From: Flavobacterium poyangense
Lineage (GTDB): Bacteria; Bacteroidota; Bacteroidia; Flavobacteriales; Flavobacteriaceae
Length of the DNA: 64,000 nt
Direction of reading: 5' to 3'
NCBI RefSeq assembly: GCF_011751075.1
Contig: NZ_JAALLN010000007.1
Span: 1 to 64,000 of the forward strand
In this document: piece by piece, positions 52,209-61,318 of the stretch
How positions within the stretch are numbered: the stretch's first letter is position 1
Layout: each line of letters starts with the position of its first letter
Made by a program: the position numbers and the translations under genes
The notes under the pieces: model-generated
The model's database searches: none
What the model was told of the DNA's origin: nothing
The model's input: the letters and a program-made list of their open reading frames with translations, nothing else

Positions 52209-53501
52209 ATGAATAAAAAACTGTACATCGCTTTATTGCTCTTCATCGGCTTGAGTAGTTCAATTGGTTGGGCTCAGACATTAGTACAATCTGCTGCCGA
52301 TCTCCAACAAAAATTAACGGTGCTATTTCCTAAAGCTGTCATTACACCAATTGAAAACCTCGATGGGTATACAGAATCTTATCAATTGATCTTAGAGGAA
52401 CCATTAGATCACAAACACCCTGAAAAAGGAACTTTTCAGCATTATATTTATTTGTCTCACATTGGTTTTGATAAGCCAATGGTCATAGAAACGCATGGAT
52501 ATAATACCGGAAATACGAAAAGTGAAGTAAGTAGTTTGCTGCAAGCGAATCAGGTTGCGGTAGAGTATCGTTTTTACGGAAAATCAAGACCCGATCCGAT
52601 TCCGTGGGAGTATTTAACCAATGATCAGGCGATTGCAGATTATCATGGAATAGTAACACAACTAAAGAAACTATATGCAGGAAAATGGATTTCAACCGGA
52701 ATAAGCAAAGGAGGTGAGACTGCTCTAATTTATAAGTCAAAATATCCAAAAGATGTTGATGTAGCGATGCCATACGTAGCTCCTTTAATAAATACCTGCG
52801 AAGACCCAAGAACCGTAACCCATGTAAAAGTGGTTGGCACACCAGAATGCAGAGCAAAAGTTACGGCCCTTCAGCGAGCGGTTTTAGAAAAGAGAGCAGA
52901 AGTCATGGCTGTTTTTTCAGAGTATGCGACAGCTAAAAAAATGCAATATACTAAGGTTCCCATGGAGGAGGCTTTAGAATATGCCGTTTTAGAGTTTCCT
53001 TTTTCTTTTTGGCAATGGGGTGGGAAATGCGATGAGATTCCGACTGCAAATGCAACTCCCAAAGAACTATTCGATTATCTGAATAAAATAGTAGGTGTGG
53101 GAACATATAATGATAAAATGTTTTTCAATTACCTGCCTTCATATTACCAGCACTTAAGTGAGTTAGGGTACTACGGATTCGACTTTTCTCCCGTTGCAGA
53201 TTTATTAAAAATCGTAAAAAGCAGCTCCAACGATCGATTTGCTCCAAAAGAAGTTGCCATAAAATACAATCCGGACTATATTAAAAAAGTACGTAAGTAT
53301 GTGGAGAATAAGGGAGACCATATTTTATACATCTATGGAGGTTATGATACTTGGTTCTCGTGTTCTCCAACACCAAAATCAACTGTAGACGCCTTAAAAA
53401 TGGTGCTACCGGAAGGAAGTCATGCTACCAGAGTTAAAGACTTTCCTTCAGCGGATCAGGCGCTTATTATGAATACATTAAACAAATGGCTCAACAAGTA
53501 A
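52209..53501 (+). CDS. Secreted S37-family (PS-10) tripeptidyl-type aminopeptidase
   Basis: 430 residues. Signal peptide MNKKLYIALLLFIGLSSSIG, cleavage near GWAQ. The body matches S37 peptidases: LILEEPLDHKHP, the stretch VEYRFYGKSRPDPIPWEYL, and the nucleophile serine in STGISKGGETAL. The C-terminal part contains YGGYDTWFS and GSHATRVKDFP with likely catalytic Asp and His. A characterised family member from Streptomyces cuts prolyl tri- and tetrapeptides from peptide ends. That specificity would fit the divergent operon for prolyl peptides and hydroxyproline. It likely acts in the periplasm; there is no T9SS tail or lipobox. Confidence 0.88.
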   Translation: MNKKLYIALLLFIGLSSSIGWAQTLVQSAADLQQKLTVLFPKAVITPIENLDGYTESYQLILEEPLDHKHPEKGTFQHYIYLSHIGFDKPMVIETHGYNTGNTKSEVSSLLQANQVAVEYRFYGKSRPDPIPWEYLTNDQAIADYHGIVTQLKKLYAGKWISTGISKGGETALIYKSKYPKDVDVAMPYVAPLINTCEDPRTVTHVKVVGTPECRAKVTALQRAVLEKRAEVMAVFSEYATAKKMQYTKVPMEEALEYAVLEFPFSFWQWGGKCDEIPTANATPKELFDYLNKIVGVGTYNDKMFFNYLPSYYQHLSELGYYGFDFSPVADLLKIVKSSSNDRFAPKEVAIKYNPDYIKKVRKYVENKGDHILYIYGGYDTWFSCSPTPKSTVDALKMVLPEGSHATRVKDFPSADQALIMNTLNKWLNK

Positions 53502-53819
53502 AATCTCTTTGTTACAGAATGATTTAAATTGTTCTAAAAACATCCTTATAAATATAGTGTAGCAGTTACTGAACCTTTTTAGATTTTATAAAACAGTTTT
53601 TGCGTCTGGCAGCTGTCTTAATTTTCAATTTTAGCAGGGAATGTTTCGTGTCATTAATCTTCCATAATTGCTATGGTTCAGGAATTGCTGCGCTTTTTTT
53701 AGAAATATTTTTATAGAGATTAGTTAACATAAAACTAAGTAGTATAATACAATTTAGAGGTAATATAGTATAAGTTTTGTGAACAGATTGCTTGTATTTT
53801 TAAAATAAAAAAGAATATT
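53502..53819. other. Intergenic stretch, no supported gene
   Basis: 318 AT-rich bases between the S37 peptidase and the sigma factor gene. No repeats of the families seen nearby and no clear promoter. Confidence 0.5.
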
Positions 53820-54422
53820 TTGATCCAAAATAACGACATAGATCTGATTGAAGATTTCAGAAATGGCAAGGAAAAAGCAATTCGTAAGTTGTATCTGCTT
53901 TATTACCGACCGTTGTGTTATTTTAATAAGACTTTGATTAAATATTCGCAGGAAGCAGAGGATATTTCTACGGAAACTTTTTTAAAATTACTCCAAAAAA
54001 AGAAGGATTTTGATACCTTATCCGATATAAAAGCATTCCTTTTTGTAAGCTCGAGAAACGCCTGTTATGATTTTTTAAGAAAAGAGAAACGTCATAAAAA
54101 AGCACATGAAGAGATCAGCTTTCTAACCGAATCTGTAGAACAGTTTGGAGAAGGAGAGATGATAACTGCCAAAGTACTTCAAGCCATCTATTGCGAGATG
54201 GAGAATCTGCCACAACAATGTCAGGAAGTTTTCAAATCTATTTTTATCGATGGAAAAAGCACCGCTCAAATTGCAGGTGAAATGCAGATAAGCCCACAAA
54301 CGGTTTTAAATCAAAAATCAAAAGCATTGCAAAAAATTCGTTTGGCATTGCATCAGGAGAATATATTGTCTGCAATAGCACTGGTTAACATGCTCTCTGT
54401 TTTGTTTTATAAACAGCGATAA
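53820..54422 (+). CDS. ECF-type RNA polymerase sigma factor
   Basis: 200 residues, apparently starting at TTG 53820 (MIQNNDIDLIEDFRNGKEKA). Region 2 is seen at about 25-90 (LYYRPLCYFNKTLIKYSQEAE ... DIKAFLFVSSRNACYDFLRKE), and region 4 at about 130-185 (LPQQCQEVFKSIFIDGKST, AQIAGEMQISPQTVLNQKSK). It is the FecI-like partner of the FecR anti-sigma gene next door and should turn on the SusC/SusD genes downstream when ligand is sensed. The C-terminal extension (LVNMLSVLFY) is hydrophobic, as in many Bacteroidota ECF factors of this class. Confidence 0.93.
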   Translation: MIQNNDIDLIEDFRNGKEKAIRKLYLLYYRPLCYFNKTLIKYSQEAEDISTETFLKLLQKKKDFDTLSDIKAFLFVSSRNACYDFLRKEKRHKKAHEEISFLTESVEQFGEGEMITAKVLQAIYCEMENLPQQCQEVFKSIFIDGKSTAQIAGEMQISPQTVLNQKSKALQKIRLALHQENILSAIALVNMLSVLFYKQR

Positions 54423-54729
54423 TGTTTTTTGCCGCTAATTACACGAATTTGCACTAATTTGTTTTAATTGCCCAGACGTTACCTTTATCGTTCTGTCACT
54501 CCGAGCGAAGCCGAAGAGCAATCCATATTGTTACTCTAAGCGAAGAGCCACCCTATATTGTCACTCCGAGCGAAGCCGAGGAGCCTCCTCTAAACACCAT
54601 CTTTTTTTATTTTATTTATCACTGTAAATCAGTTAATTCCGAAATATTTAAAAAATAATTACATTTTCTTATAGTTAAAAAAACATTTTATACGTGTTGT
54701 TTATACACTATAAAATCAAAGTTAAGATT
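54423..54729. repeat. Intergenic gap with TGTCACTCCGAGCGAAGCCG repeats
   Basis: Two copies of GTCACTCCGAGCGAAGCCGA (about 54494 and 54559) with a decayed one between. This is the same dispersed family as at 21619-21687. No gene. Confidence 0.6.
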
Positions 54730-55944
54730 ATGTCAAATTTGCAATTTCAGATAGATGAATTGATAGTAAAATTCCGGAGCGGAATAATTACACCTCACGA
54801 ACATTCTGTTTTAATGGAATGGATTAACAAATCCAAAATTAACAGAGAAATCTTTGAGAATCTTACCAATAAAGAATGGGTTAGCACCGAATTAGATAAA
54901 ATGTATGAGTTTGAAGAAAATGCAGGCTGGGAAACGATTGCAGCTTCGTTAAAACATTCTAAAAAAACAGCTCAGAAAAAGAGAATAAAGTGGTTTCAGA
55001 TGGTGGCTGCCGTTTTGTTATTGGCATTAGGTATAGGTTCGTTGTTTTATAAGACTCCTGATCAGACAATCCCGGATCAAAATTTGTCTCAAAAAGAGCG
55101 TTTCGGTGCAGAAATTATGCCTCCTGTGGTCAATCAGGCGATTTTGACGCTTTCAAATGGAAAAAAAATCATCGTGCGCAATGATCCGAAGAAAGAACTG
55201 ATTATCCGTGCAGCAGATTTAACACTACAAATGGCTGACGATAAGGTGATTCACAAAAACGGTACTAATTCTAAAAAAGAGGTTTTAAATCAAAATACCT
55301 TATTTGTTCCTAAAGGAAGTAAACCACTGCAGTTAATACTGGCAGATGGCACAAAGACCTGGATAAATGCCGGATCTTCTTTAACCTTTCCGTTGCAATT
55401 TATAGGTGCAGAGCGAAAACTAAGTATGACAGGTGAAGTTTTCTTTAAAGTAGCAAAGAACAAACATATGCCATTTAGAGTAATGGCAAATGGTACAAAA
55501 ACAGAAGCGTTGGGAACCCAGTTTAATATCAATGCCTATACAGATCAGCCTACTACAAAAATCACGTTGGTAGAGGGGAGTATAAAAGTAGAGAAGAGAA
55601 ACTCTAAACTTTTGGTAGGTAGTCTAATCGTTAAACCCAATCAACAGGTTATAGCCGAAAAGAAGTTGACTTTAATTAAAGAAGCAAACATAGAAGAAAC
55701 AACTGCATGGAGAGACGGACAGTTTTATTTTGAAGGGGCGGATATTAAAGTGGTTATGAATCAGATTTCGAAATGGTATGATCTTGATGTGGTTTATAAA
55801 GGAACTGTCACTTCTTCGTTTGTGATGAAAATAGCTAAAGACGTGCCCTTGTCTGAAATACTCAAAATAATGGAAATGACAGATTTGGTACGATTTAAAA
55901 GGGAAGGAAAAAAAATTATAGTAATGTCTTATACAAAACCGTAG
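54730..55944 (+). CDS. FecR-type anti-sigma factor
   Basis: 404 residues from ATG 54730 (MSNLQFQIDELIVKFRSG). The longer frame adds MLFIHYKIKVKI, which is not typical. The N-terminal cytosolic part would bind the sigma factor. One membrane segment (WFQMVAAVLLLALGIGSLFY) is near residues 94-113. The periplasmic part has the FecR domain (FVPKGSKPLQLILADGTKTW, GEVFFKVAKNKHMPFRV, LGTQFNINAY) and a DUF4974-type end (FEGADIKVVMNQISKWYDL). It holds the ECF sigma factor inactive until the STN domain of the SusC receptor signals ligand binding. Confidence 0.95.
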   Translation: MSNLQFQIDELIVKFRSGIITPHEHSVLMEWINKSKINREIFENLTNKEWVSTELDKMYEFEENAGWETIAASLKHSKKTAQKKRIKWFQMVAAVLLLALGIGSLFYKTPDQTIPDQNLSQKERFGAEIMPPVVNQAILTLSNGKKIIVRNDPKKELIIRAADLTLQMADDKVIHKNGTNSKKEVLNQNTLFVPKGSKPLQLILADGTKTWINAGSSLTFPLQFIGAERKLSMTGEVFFKVAKNKHMPFRVMANGTKTEALGTQFNINAYTDQPTTKITLVEGSIKVEKRNSKLLVGSLIVKPNQQVIAEKKLTLIKEANIEETTAWRDGQFYFEGADIKVVMNQISKWYDLDVVYKGTVTSSFVMKIAKDVPLSEILKIMEMTDLVRFKREGKKIIVMSYTKP

Positions 55945-56003
55945 AAAGATTTTCGAGAGTCTTAATAAGGTTAACCAAAAATTAAAATAAACCTATAAAA
56001 AAA

Positions 56004-56030
56004 GCCGGAAAGTGTTCGAGCACTTCCGGC
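56004..56030. terminator. Hairpin between FecR and SusC genes
   Basis: GCCGGAAAGTG and CACTTCCGGC form a strong stem with one bulge and a UUCG-containing loop. A run of A precedes it, so it would be a proper terminator only for minus-strand transcripts. On the + strand it may reduce read-through from fecR into the receptor gene or protect an RNA end. Confidence 0.55.
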
Positions 56031-56096
56031 AATATAAGAGGTTGTTTTAATCATACAAGTTCCACAAGTATTAATTATTAACCAATAACCAAAGTT

Positions 56097-59000
56097 ATGA
56101 ATTTAAATCCAATTTTGAAGACTTCGCCTACCAAGCGAACGTCAAAATTTAAAACATCACTAAAGATGAAAATCACCGGCGTTTTATTGCTAGCAGTAAC
56201 CATACAGGTCTGCGCAACAGGAATGGCTCAAAAAGTAAGTCTGACATTTAAAAATGATAAGTTGCTGACGGTCTTTAGAGAAATAGAAAAACAGACTAAT
56301 TATAGTTTTGTTTATGGGAAAGAGCAACTGACGAAGGCGCAAAACATTACGATTTCTATTCAGAATGAAAAACTGGAGACCGCTTTAGAATTGATTTTCA
56401 GAAACCAACCCATGACCTATACAGTAGAAGGGAATCATGTGATCCTGAAAAAACGTAGCAATTTTGGAAATTTCACAGAAATAATACATCCCGTGCAACT
56501 GCAGATTAGCGGTAAAGTGACCGACGAAAGTGGTTTGCCGCTTGCCGGAGCAAATGTAATTTTAAAAGGAACTAAAAAAACGGTTTTGACGCAGGATGAT
56601 GGAAATTTTGAAATTCAGATTCCAAGTTACAAAAGCACTTTGATTGTTTCCTTTACGGGTTTTGTTTCAAAAGAAATTGCGCTTTCAGAAGGAGAGAATG
56701 CAATTACTGTGCAACTAAAAGAAGAAAACAAAACATTGGATGAAGTTGTAGTTGTTGGATACGGTTCTCAAAAGAAAGGGAGTTTAACCGGTGCAGTATC
56801 TTCTATAAATGGCGCTGCCTTGGTAAAGAGTTCCACACCAAACGTTTCCAATACATTAGTCGGTAGAGTTGCCGGTGTTATTGCAAACAACCGCTCCGGA
56901 AGACCCGGGGATGATAATGCAACTATACTGATTCGAGGAATTAATTCTTTTGGTGGTGGTACAGGACCTTTAGTAGTGATTGACGGAATACCGGATCGTG
57001 ACCTAAACAGAATGAATCCGGCCGATATAGAAACCGTAACCATCTTAAAAGATGCTTCTGCAGCTATCTATGGAGTAAGATCGGCAAATGGGGTTATTTT
57101 GGTTACAACCAAAAGAGGAAAAGCTGGCAAACCAACCATTCAATATGATGGATCTTATGGTATACAGCAATTAACCAGAATGACGGAACGTGTTAATTCG
57201 TGGCAGTATATGACCTATTATAACGAATTAAATGTAAACAAAGGAAATACCCCACCTTACTCGCAATCTGATATTGATAAATACAAAGCAGGAAATGTCC
57301 CAAACTATACCAGCACAGACTGGATGAAAGCAGTTTTCAGACAAAATGCGCCACAATCTACCCAATCGTTGTCGGTTAGTGGAGGGAGTGAGGATGTGAA
57401 ATATTATTTATCAGGTCAGTATCTTAATCAGGAAAGTAATTTCAGAAACAGTGATGAATTGTTTAAACAATACAACCTAAGATCTAATATTGATGTAAAA
57501 ATAAGTAACAATCTGAAAGTTAATTTTGATCTTGCCGGACGTAGAGAGAGTAGAGTTTATCCATCGGCATCAGTAGGGAGTATTCTTCATGAAACTGTTA
57601 GTATGTATCCGTTTATACCGGATTATTATGCAAACGGGCTTCCTTCTGCAGGTATTGCAAATGGAAGGAATCCGGTTATTATGACTTCTTCGGCAGCAGG
57701 ATATGATAAAATCCAAAATTTGATTCTGAATCCAAAAATCGGATTTGAATTGAAAATGCCTTATATCACAAAAGGGTTTTCTGTAAGTGGTTATGGGGCT
57801 TTTGATTATACTTTGCGAAGCGAAAAGAGATTTACAAAGCCCTGGGATGCATATTCGTATGATAAAAATACAGACAGTTACAACAATCAAAAAGCAAGTA
57901 CCGCGATTTCAAGTGTAACGCAAGATGAGTTTTTGTCTAATGAAAATACCTATTTCTTCAAAGTAGCCTACGACAGACAGTTTGACAAACACGAAGTAAA
58001 TGCTTTTTTAGGGTATGAGCAAACGACCAATGTAAACAAAAGAACAACCGCTTACAGAAGAGATTTGTTAAGCGATCAGCTAGATCAGATTTTTACAGGA
58101 AGTACCGTAGCCCAGGATGCAAATGGATTTGAATATCAGGACGGAAGAGAAAGCTATTTAGGCAGAGTGGCCTATAATTATGACAGCAAATACTTTGCAG
58201 AAGTTTCGGCTCGTTACAACGGATCATTTAATTTTCCTACTGATAATCGTTGGGGAATGTTTCCGGCACTATCCTTAGGTTGGAAAATATCTAATGAAGA
58301 TTTTTTTAAAGAAAATATCAAAATAGTAGATCAGCTTAAGATTAGAGCATCATGGGGTAAAATGGGTAACGATGCCATTGCACAGTATTTGTTTATGACT
58401 CGTTATCAATTGAACACGATTCAGGCGTACAATGTGTATTTTGGAGATTATATCCAAGCGAGTAATTTATTCCTTTCCTCAACACCAAATCCTAATATTA
58501 CCTGGGAAAATCAAGACACAAAGGACATTGGTTTTGACGCTTCTTTCTTAGACAATAAATTAAAATTTGGTTTTGATTACTTTCATTATGTAAGAAGCGA
58601 TATTTTGGCTCCGCGAAATGCATCGGTTCCTCAATATACAGGCTTGGTACTTCCTCCTGAAAACATTGGGAAATCACAAAACCATGGGGTTGACATAGCC
58701 GTTAGTTATTCCGGTGGCACTACAGATTTCAAGTACAATGTAGGAGTTAATTTTACCTATGCAAAAAGCAAAGTTATTTTTCGTGACGAATCCCCTAATA
58801 TTCCCGAATGGCAAAGATCTACCGGAGAAGCAATTGATTCCTGGTTGGTTTATAAAACAAACGGAATTTACCGCACTCAGGCAGATGTAGACGGTTCTCC
58901 GCATTTAGAAGGAGCGGCTCCCGGCGATCTTTGGTTAAAAGATATCGACAACGATGGTAGTATCACAAGCAACGATAAGGTAAGAATCCCTCAATCTGCT

Positions 59001-59474
59001 ACGCCAAAAATCGTGTATGGTATTCCAATGGGATGCCAATACAAAGGATTTGCTTTAGATATGCTTTGGGCCGGACAAGCTATGGCCAAACAAATGATAC
59101 TTCCTCAGGCACAAGGTTCTATAATTGCCCCGCCAACCTGGTTGTATGAGGGCAGGTATACAGCAGAAAATCCAAATGCACCTTATCCTAGAGCATTCAA
59201 CAGTACCGACAGCAGAAATAATGTCGCGGCCGATTTCTGGTTGAAAGACGCCTCATTTCTTCGCTTAAAATCTTTAGAAGTATCGTATGTGCTGCCAAAA
59301 AATATGCTGGACAAACTAGGGGTTACCAACGTGAGATTTTATGTGGGAGGTTCTAATTTGTTCTCTATTGATAAAATGAAAAAATATAATGTCGATCCTG
59401 AAACGAATAATACTACCGGGATTAATTATCCACAGGTACGTATTTACAGATTTGGATTAAATATCGGATTATAA
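56097..59474 (+). CDS. SusC-type TonB-dependent receptor with STN signalling domain
   Basis: 1125 residues. The signal peptide is late (KMKITGVLLLAVTIQVCATG, then MAQKVSLTF). An STN domain (about 45-120, LLTVFREIEKQTNYSFVYGK) is followed by the carboxypeptidase-regulatory-like domain (ISGKVTDESGLPLAGANVIL), the plug (DEVVVVGYGSQKKGSLTGAV, ILIRGINSFG) and the barrel, ending YRFGLNIGL. The STN domain marks it as a transducer for the FecR/ECF pair just upstream. It likely imports oligosaccharides together with the SusD-like protein; the GH27 gene after it suggests alpha-galactosides. Confidence 0.96.
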   Translation: MNLNPILKTSPTKRTSKFKTSLKMKITGVLLLAVTIQVCATGMAQKVSLTFKNDKLLTVFREIEKQTNYSFVYGKEQLTKAQNITISIQNEKLETALELIFRNQPMTYTVEGNHVILKKRSNFGNFTEIIHPVQLQISGKVTDESGLPLAGANVILKGTKKTVLTQDDGNFEIQIPSYKSTLIVSFTGFVSKEIALSEGENAITVQLKEENKTLDEVVVVGYGSQKKGSLTGAVSSINGAALVKSSTPNVSNTLVGRVAGVIANNRSGRPGDDNATILIRGINSFGGGTGPLVVIDGIPDRDLNRMNPADIETVTILKDASAAIYGVRSANGVILVTTKRGKAGKPTIQYDGSYGIQQLTRMTERVNSWQYMTYYNELNVNKGNTPPYSQSDIDKYKAGNVPNYTSTDWMKAVFRQNAPQSTQSLSVSGGSEDVKYYLSGQYLNQESNFRNSDELFKQYNLRSNIDVKISNNLKVNFDLAGRRESRVYPSASVGSILHETVSMYPFIPDYYANGLPSAGIANGRNPVIMTSSAAGYDKIQNLILNPKIGFELKMPYITKGFSVSGYGAFDYTLRSEKRFTKPWDAYSYDKNTDSYNNQKASTAISSVTQDEFLSNENTYFFKVAYDRQFDKHEVNAFLGYEQTTNVNKRTTAYRRDLLSDQLDQIFTGSTVAQDANGFEYQDGRESYLGRVAYNYDSKYFAEVSARYNGSFNFPTDNRWGMFPALSLGWKISNEDFFKENIKIVDQLKIRASWGKMGNDAIAQYLFMTRYQLNTIQAYNVYFGDYIQASNLFLSSTPNPNITWENQDTKDIGFDASFLDNKLKFGFDYFHYVRSDILAPRNASVPQYTGLVLPPENIGKSQNHGVDIAVSYSGGTTDFKYNVGVNFTYAKSKVIFRDESPNIPEWQRSTGEAIDSWLVYKTNGIYRTQADVDGSPHLEGAAPGDLWLKDIDNDGSITSNDKVRIPQSATPKIVYGIPMGCQYKGFALDMLWAGQAMAKQMILPQAQGSIIAPPTWLYEGRYTAENPNAPYPRAFNSTDSRNNVAADFWLKDASFLRLKSLEVSYVLPKNMLDKLGVTNVRFYVGGSNLFSIDKMKKYNVDPETNNTTGINYPQVRIYRFGLNIGL

Positions 59475-59496
59475 TAAAATAGTTAAAGAAATAAGT

Positions 59497-61191
59497 ATGA
59501 AAAATTTTGAAATAATAAGTATAAAAAATAAAATAGTACTGATCGTTTTTCTGATGATCAATGGACTATTCTGGTCTTGTAGTGACGATGTTTTAGACAA
59601 AGTTCCTTTAGATTCTTATACAGATGCGTCTGTATGGAATGATTTAAAGCTGACAGAAGCCTTTGTGAACAATTTGTATAATGTACTCCCAACCTCACAA
59701 CACAACTGGGATACGACTACAAATCGCACTTGGGCACTGTCTGCTTCTTGTGATGAAGCGTACAATAAATTTAATGATTACAATTCTTCTATCATCAATT
59801 CCGGTGCGCTAACACCGGATAATATGAATGAATTTGATATCTGGGCGCCAACCTATGCCATTATTCAAAACTGCAATATTTTGCTTTCTAAAATCGATAA
59901 TGTTCCGGGGGATGCGCAATGGAGAGATCGTTTAAAAGGAGAAGGGACTTTTCTGAGAGCCTATGCCTATTTTAAATTAATTCGTGATTATGGCGGAGTG
60001 CCTTTAATTAAAGAGCCTTTTAATCTGAACAGTAATTTTAATGTCGATCGCAGTTCTTATGAGTCATGTGTTGCTTTTGTTTCGGACGAACTGGATAAAG
60101 CAGCCACATTATTGCCTTTGAACCAGAATGGAGCCAATTTTGGAAGAATTACTAAAGCTGCAGCTTTAGCCTTGAAATCAAGAGCACTGCTTTACGCGGC
60201 AAGCCCGCAATGGAATCCTTCGAATGATGTAACAAAATGGAAAAAAGCATCCGATGCTGCCAAAGCCGTAATCGATCTGAATGTATTTCAATTGTATACC
60301 GGAAATTATGCAGATTTATTTACGACCAACAATTCAGAGATAATTGCCGTTCGTTTATCCAGTAAAGTACCACAATGGAGTGCTTTTAACGGAGTTGAAA
60401 TGTTTAATTCTCCAAGTGGTTTTCATGGCTGGGCATCTTTTGCTCCAAGCCAGAATCTGGTAGATGCCTTTGGAACAGCTGACGGTAAAGATATAACAGA
60501 CCCAACATCGGGATATGATCCTCAAAAACCATATAAAAACAGAGACCCGCGTTTTTATAAAGATATTGTTTATGATGGGCGTTCGTATGGTAACCCTGCC
60601 TTTTGCCAGGACCGTTACAATGCGGGACATTCAAACATAGCAGAGTTTTATGAAGGAGGATTAGATTCTCCGCAAGGCTGGGATACTTGGAACAATAGTG
60701 CAACCCGTTATACATTCCGTAAATATTGTGATACTACGTTTAATTACAATACGCAAACTCAAACCAATAAACCTTATATAATTTCGCGTCTGGCAGAGAT
60801 TTATCTGAACTATGCTGAGGCTGAATTTAGAACAGGTAACGAAGCTACCGCTTTGCAATACCTGAATCTGATTAGAAAACGTGCAGGGATAAACAATGAT
60901 TTGCCTGCACTGTCAGGAACAGCTTTAGAGAATAAAATCCAAAACGAAAGACAAGTCGAATTGTGTCTTGAAGGACACCGTTACTACGATGTACGTCGCT
61001 GGAAAATCGCTGAAGTAACAGAAAACAAACCGTTGATGGGAGTAGTGATCACCAAGAATAACAACGGTACTAAAACGTATACCTACACTAAGGTACAGGA
61101 TAGGGTGTTTAAACCACAGCATTATTTATTGCCCATTCCAAGAACAGAAATGAATAGAACAAGTCTTGTTCAAAATCCAGGATATAATTAA
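59497..61191 (+). CDS. SusD/RagB-family surface glycan-binding lipoprotein
   Basis: 564 residues. Lipobox Cys in LMINGLFWSC, followed by SDDVLDKVP, an acidic surface-export-like tail. The body is a classical RagB/SusD (AYAYFKLIRDYGGVPLIKEP; the C-terminal NERQVELCLEGHRYYDVRRW and YLLPIPRTEMNR signatures are both present). It works with the SusC 22 bases upstream to bind oligosaccharides at the cell surface. Confidence 0.96.
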   Translation: MKNFEIISIKNKIVLIVFLMINGLFWSCSDDVLDKVPLDSYTDASVWNDLKLTEAFVNNLYNVLPTSQHNWDTTTNRTWALSASCDEAYNKFNDYNSSIINSGALTPDNMNEFDIWAPTYAIIQNCNILLSKIDNVPGDAQWRDRLKGEGTFLRAYAYFKLIRDYGGVPLIKEPFNLNSNFNVDRSSYESCVAFVSDELDKAATLLPLNQNGANFGRITKAAALALKSRALLYAASPQWNPSNDVTKWKKASDAAKAVIDLNVFQLYTGNYADLFTTNNSEIIAVRLSSKVPQWSAFNGVEMFNSPSGFHGWASFAPSQNLVDAFGTADGKDITDPTSGYDPQKPYKNRDPRFYKDIVYDGRSYGNPAFCQDRYNAGHSNIAEFYEGGLDSPQGWDTWNNSATRYTFRKYCDTTFNYNTQTQTNKPYIISRLAEIYLNYAEAEFRTGNEATALQYLNLIRKRAGINNDLPALSGTALENKIQNERQVELCLEGHRYYDVRRWKIAEVTENKPLMGVVITKNNNGTKTYTYTKVQDRVFKPQHYLLPIPRTEMNRTSLVQNPGYN

Positions 61192-61318
61192 GGGGTTTTA
61201 ATTAGTGAAAGGCATTATGCATAAAAGCATAATGTCAATTCTGGTACAAACCCGCTTTTTAGAAATAAAAAGTTGGGTTTGTTTTTTAATTATTTATAAA
61301 GCAAACACAAACAAAAAA

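Noticed and set aside
56004..56030. Ordinary terminator for the FecR gene
   Set aside because: There is no T-run on the + strand after the stem; the A-run before it fits only the opposite strand.
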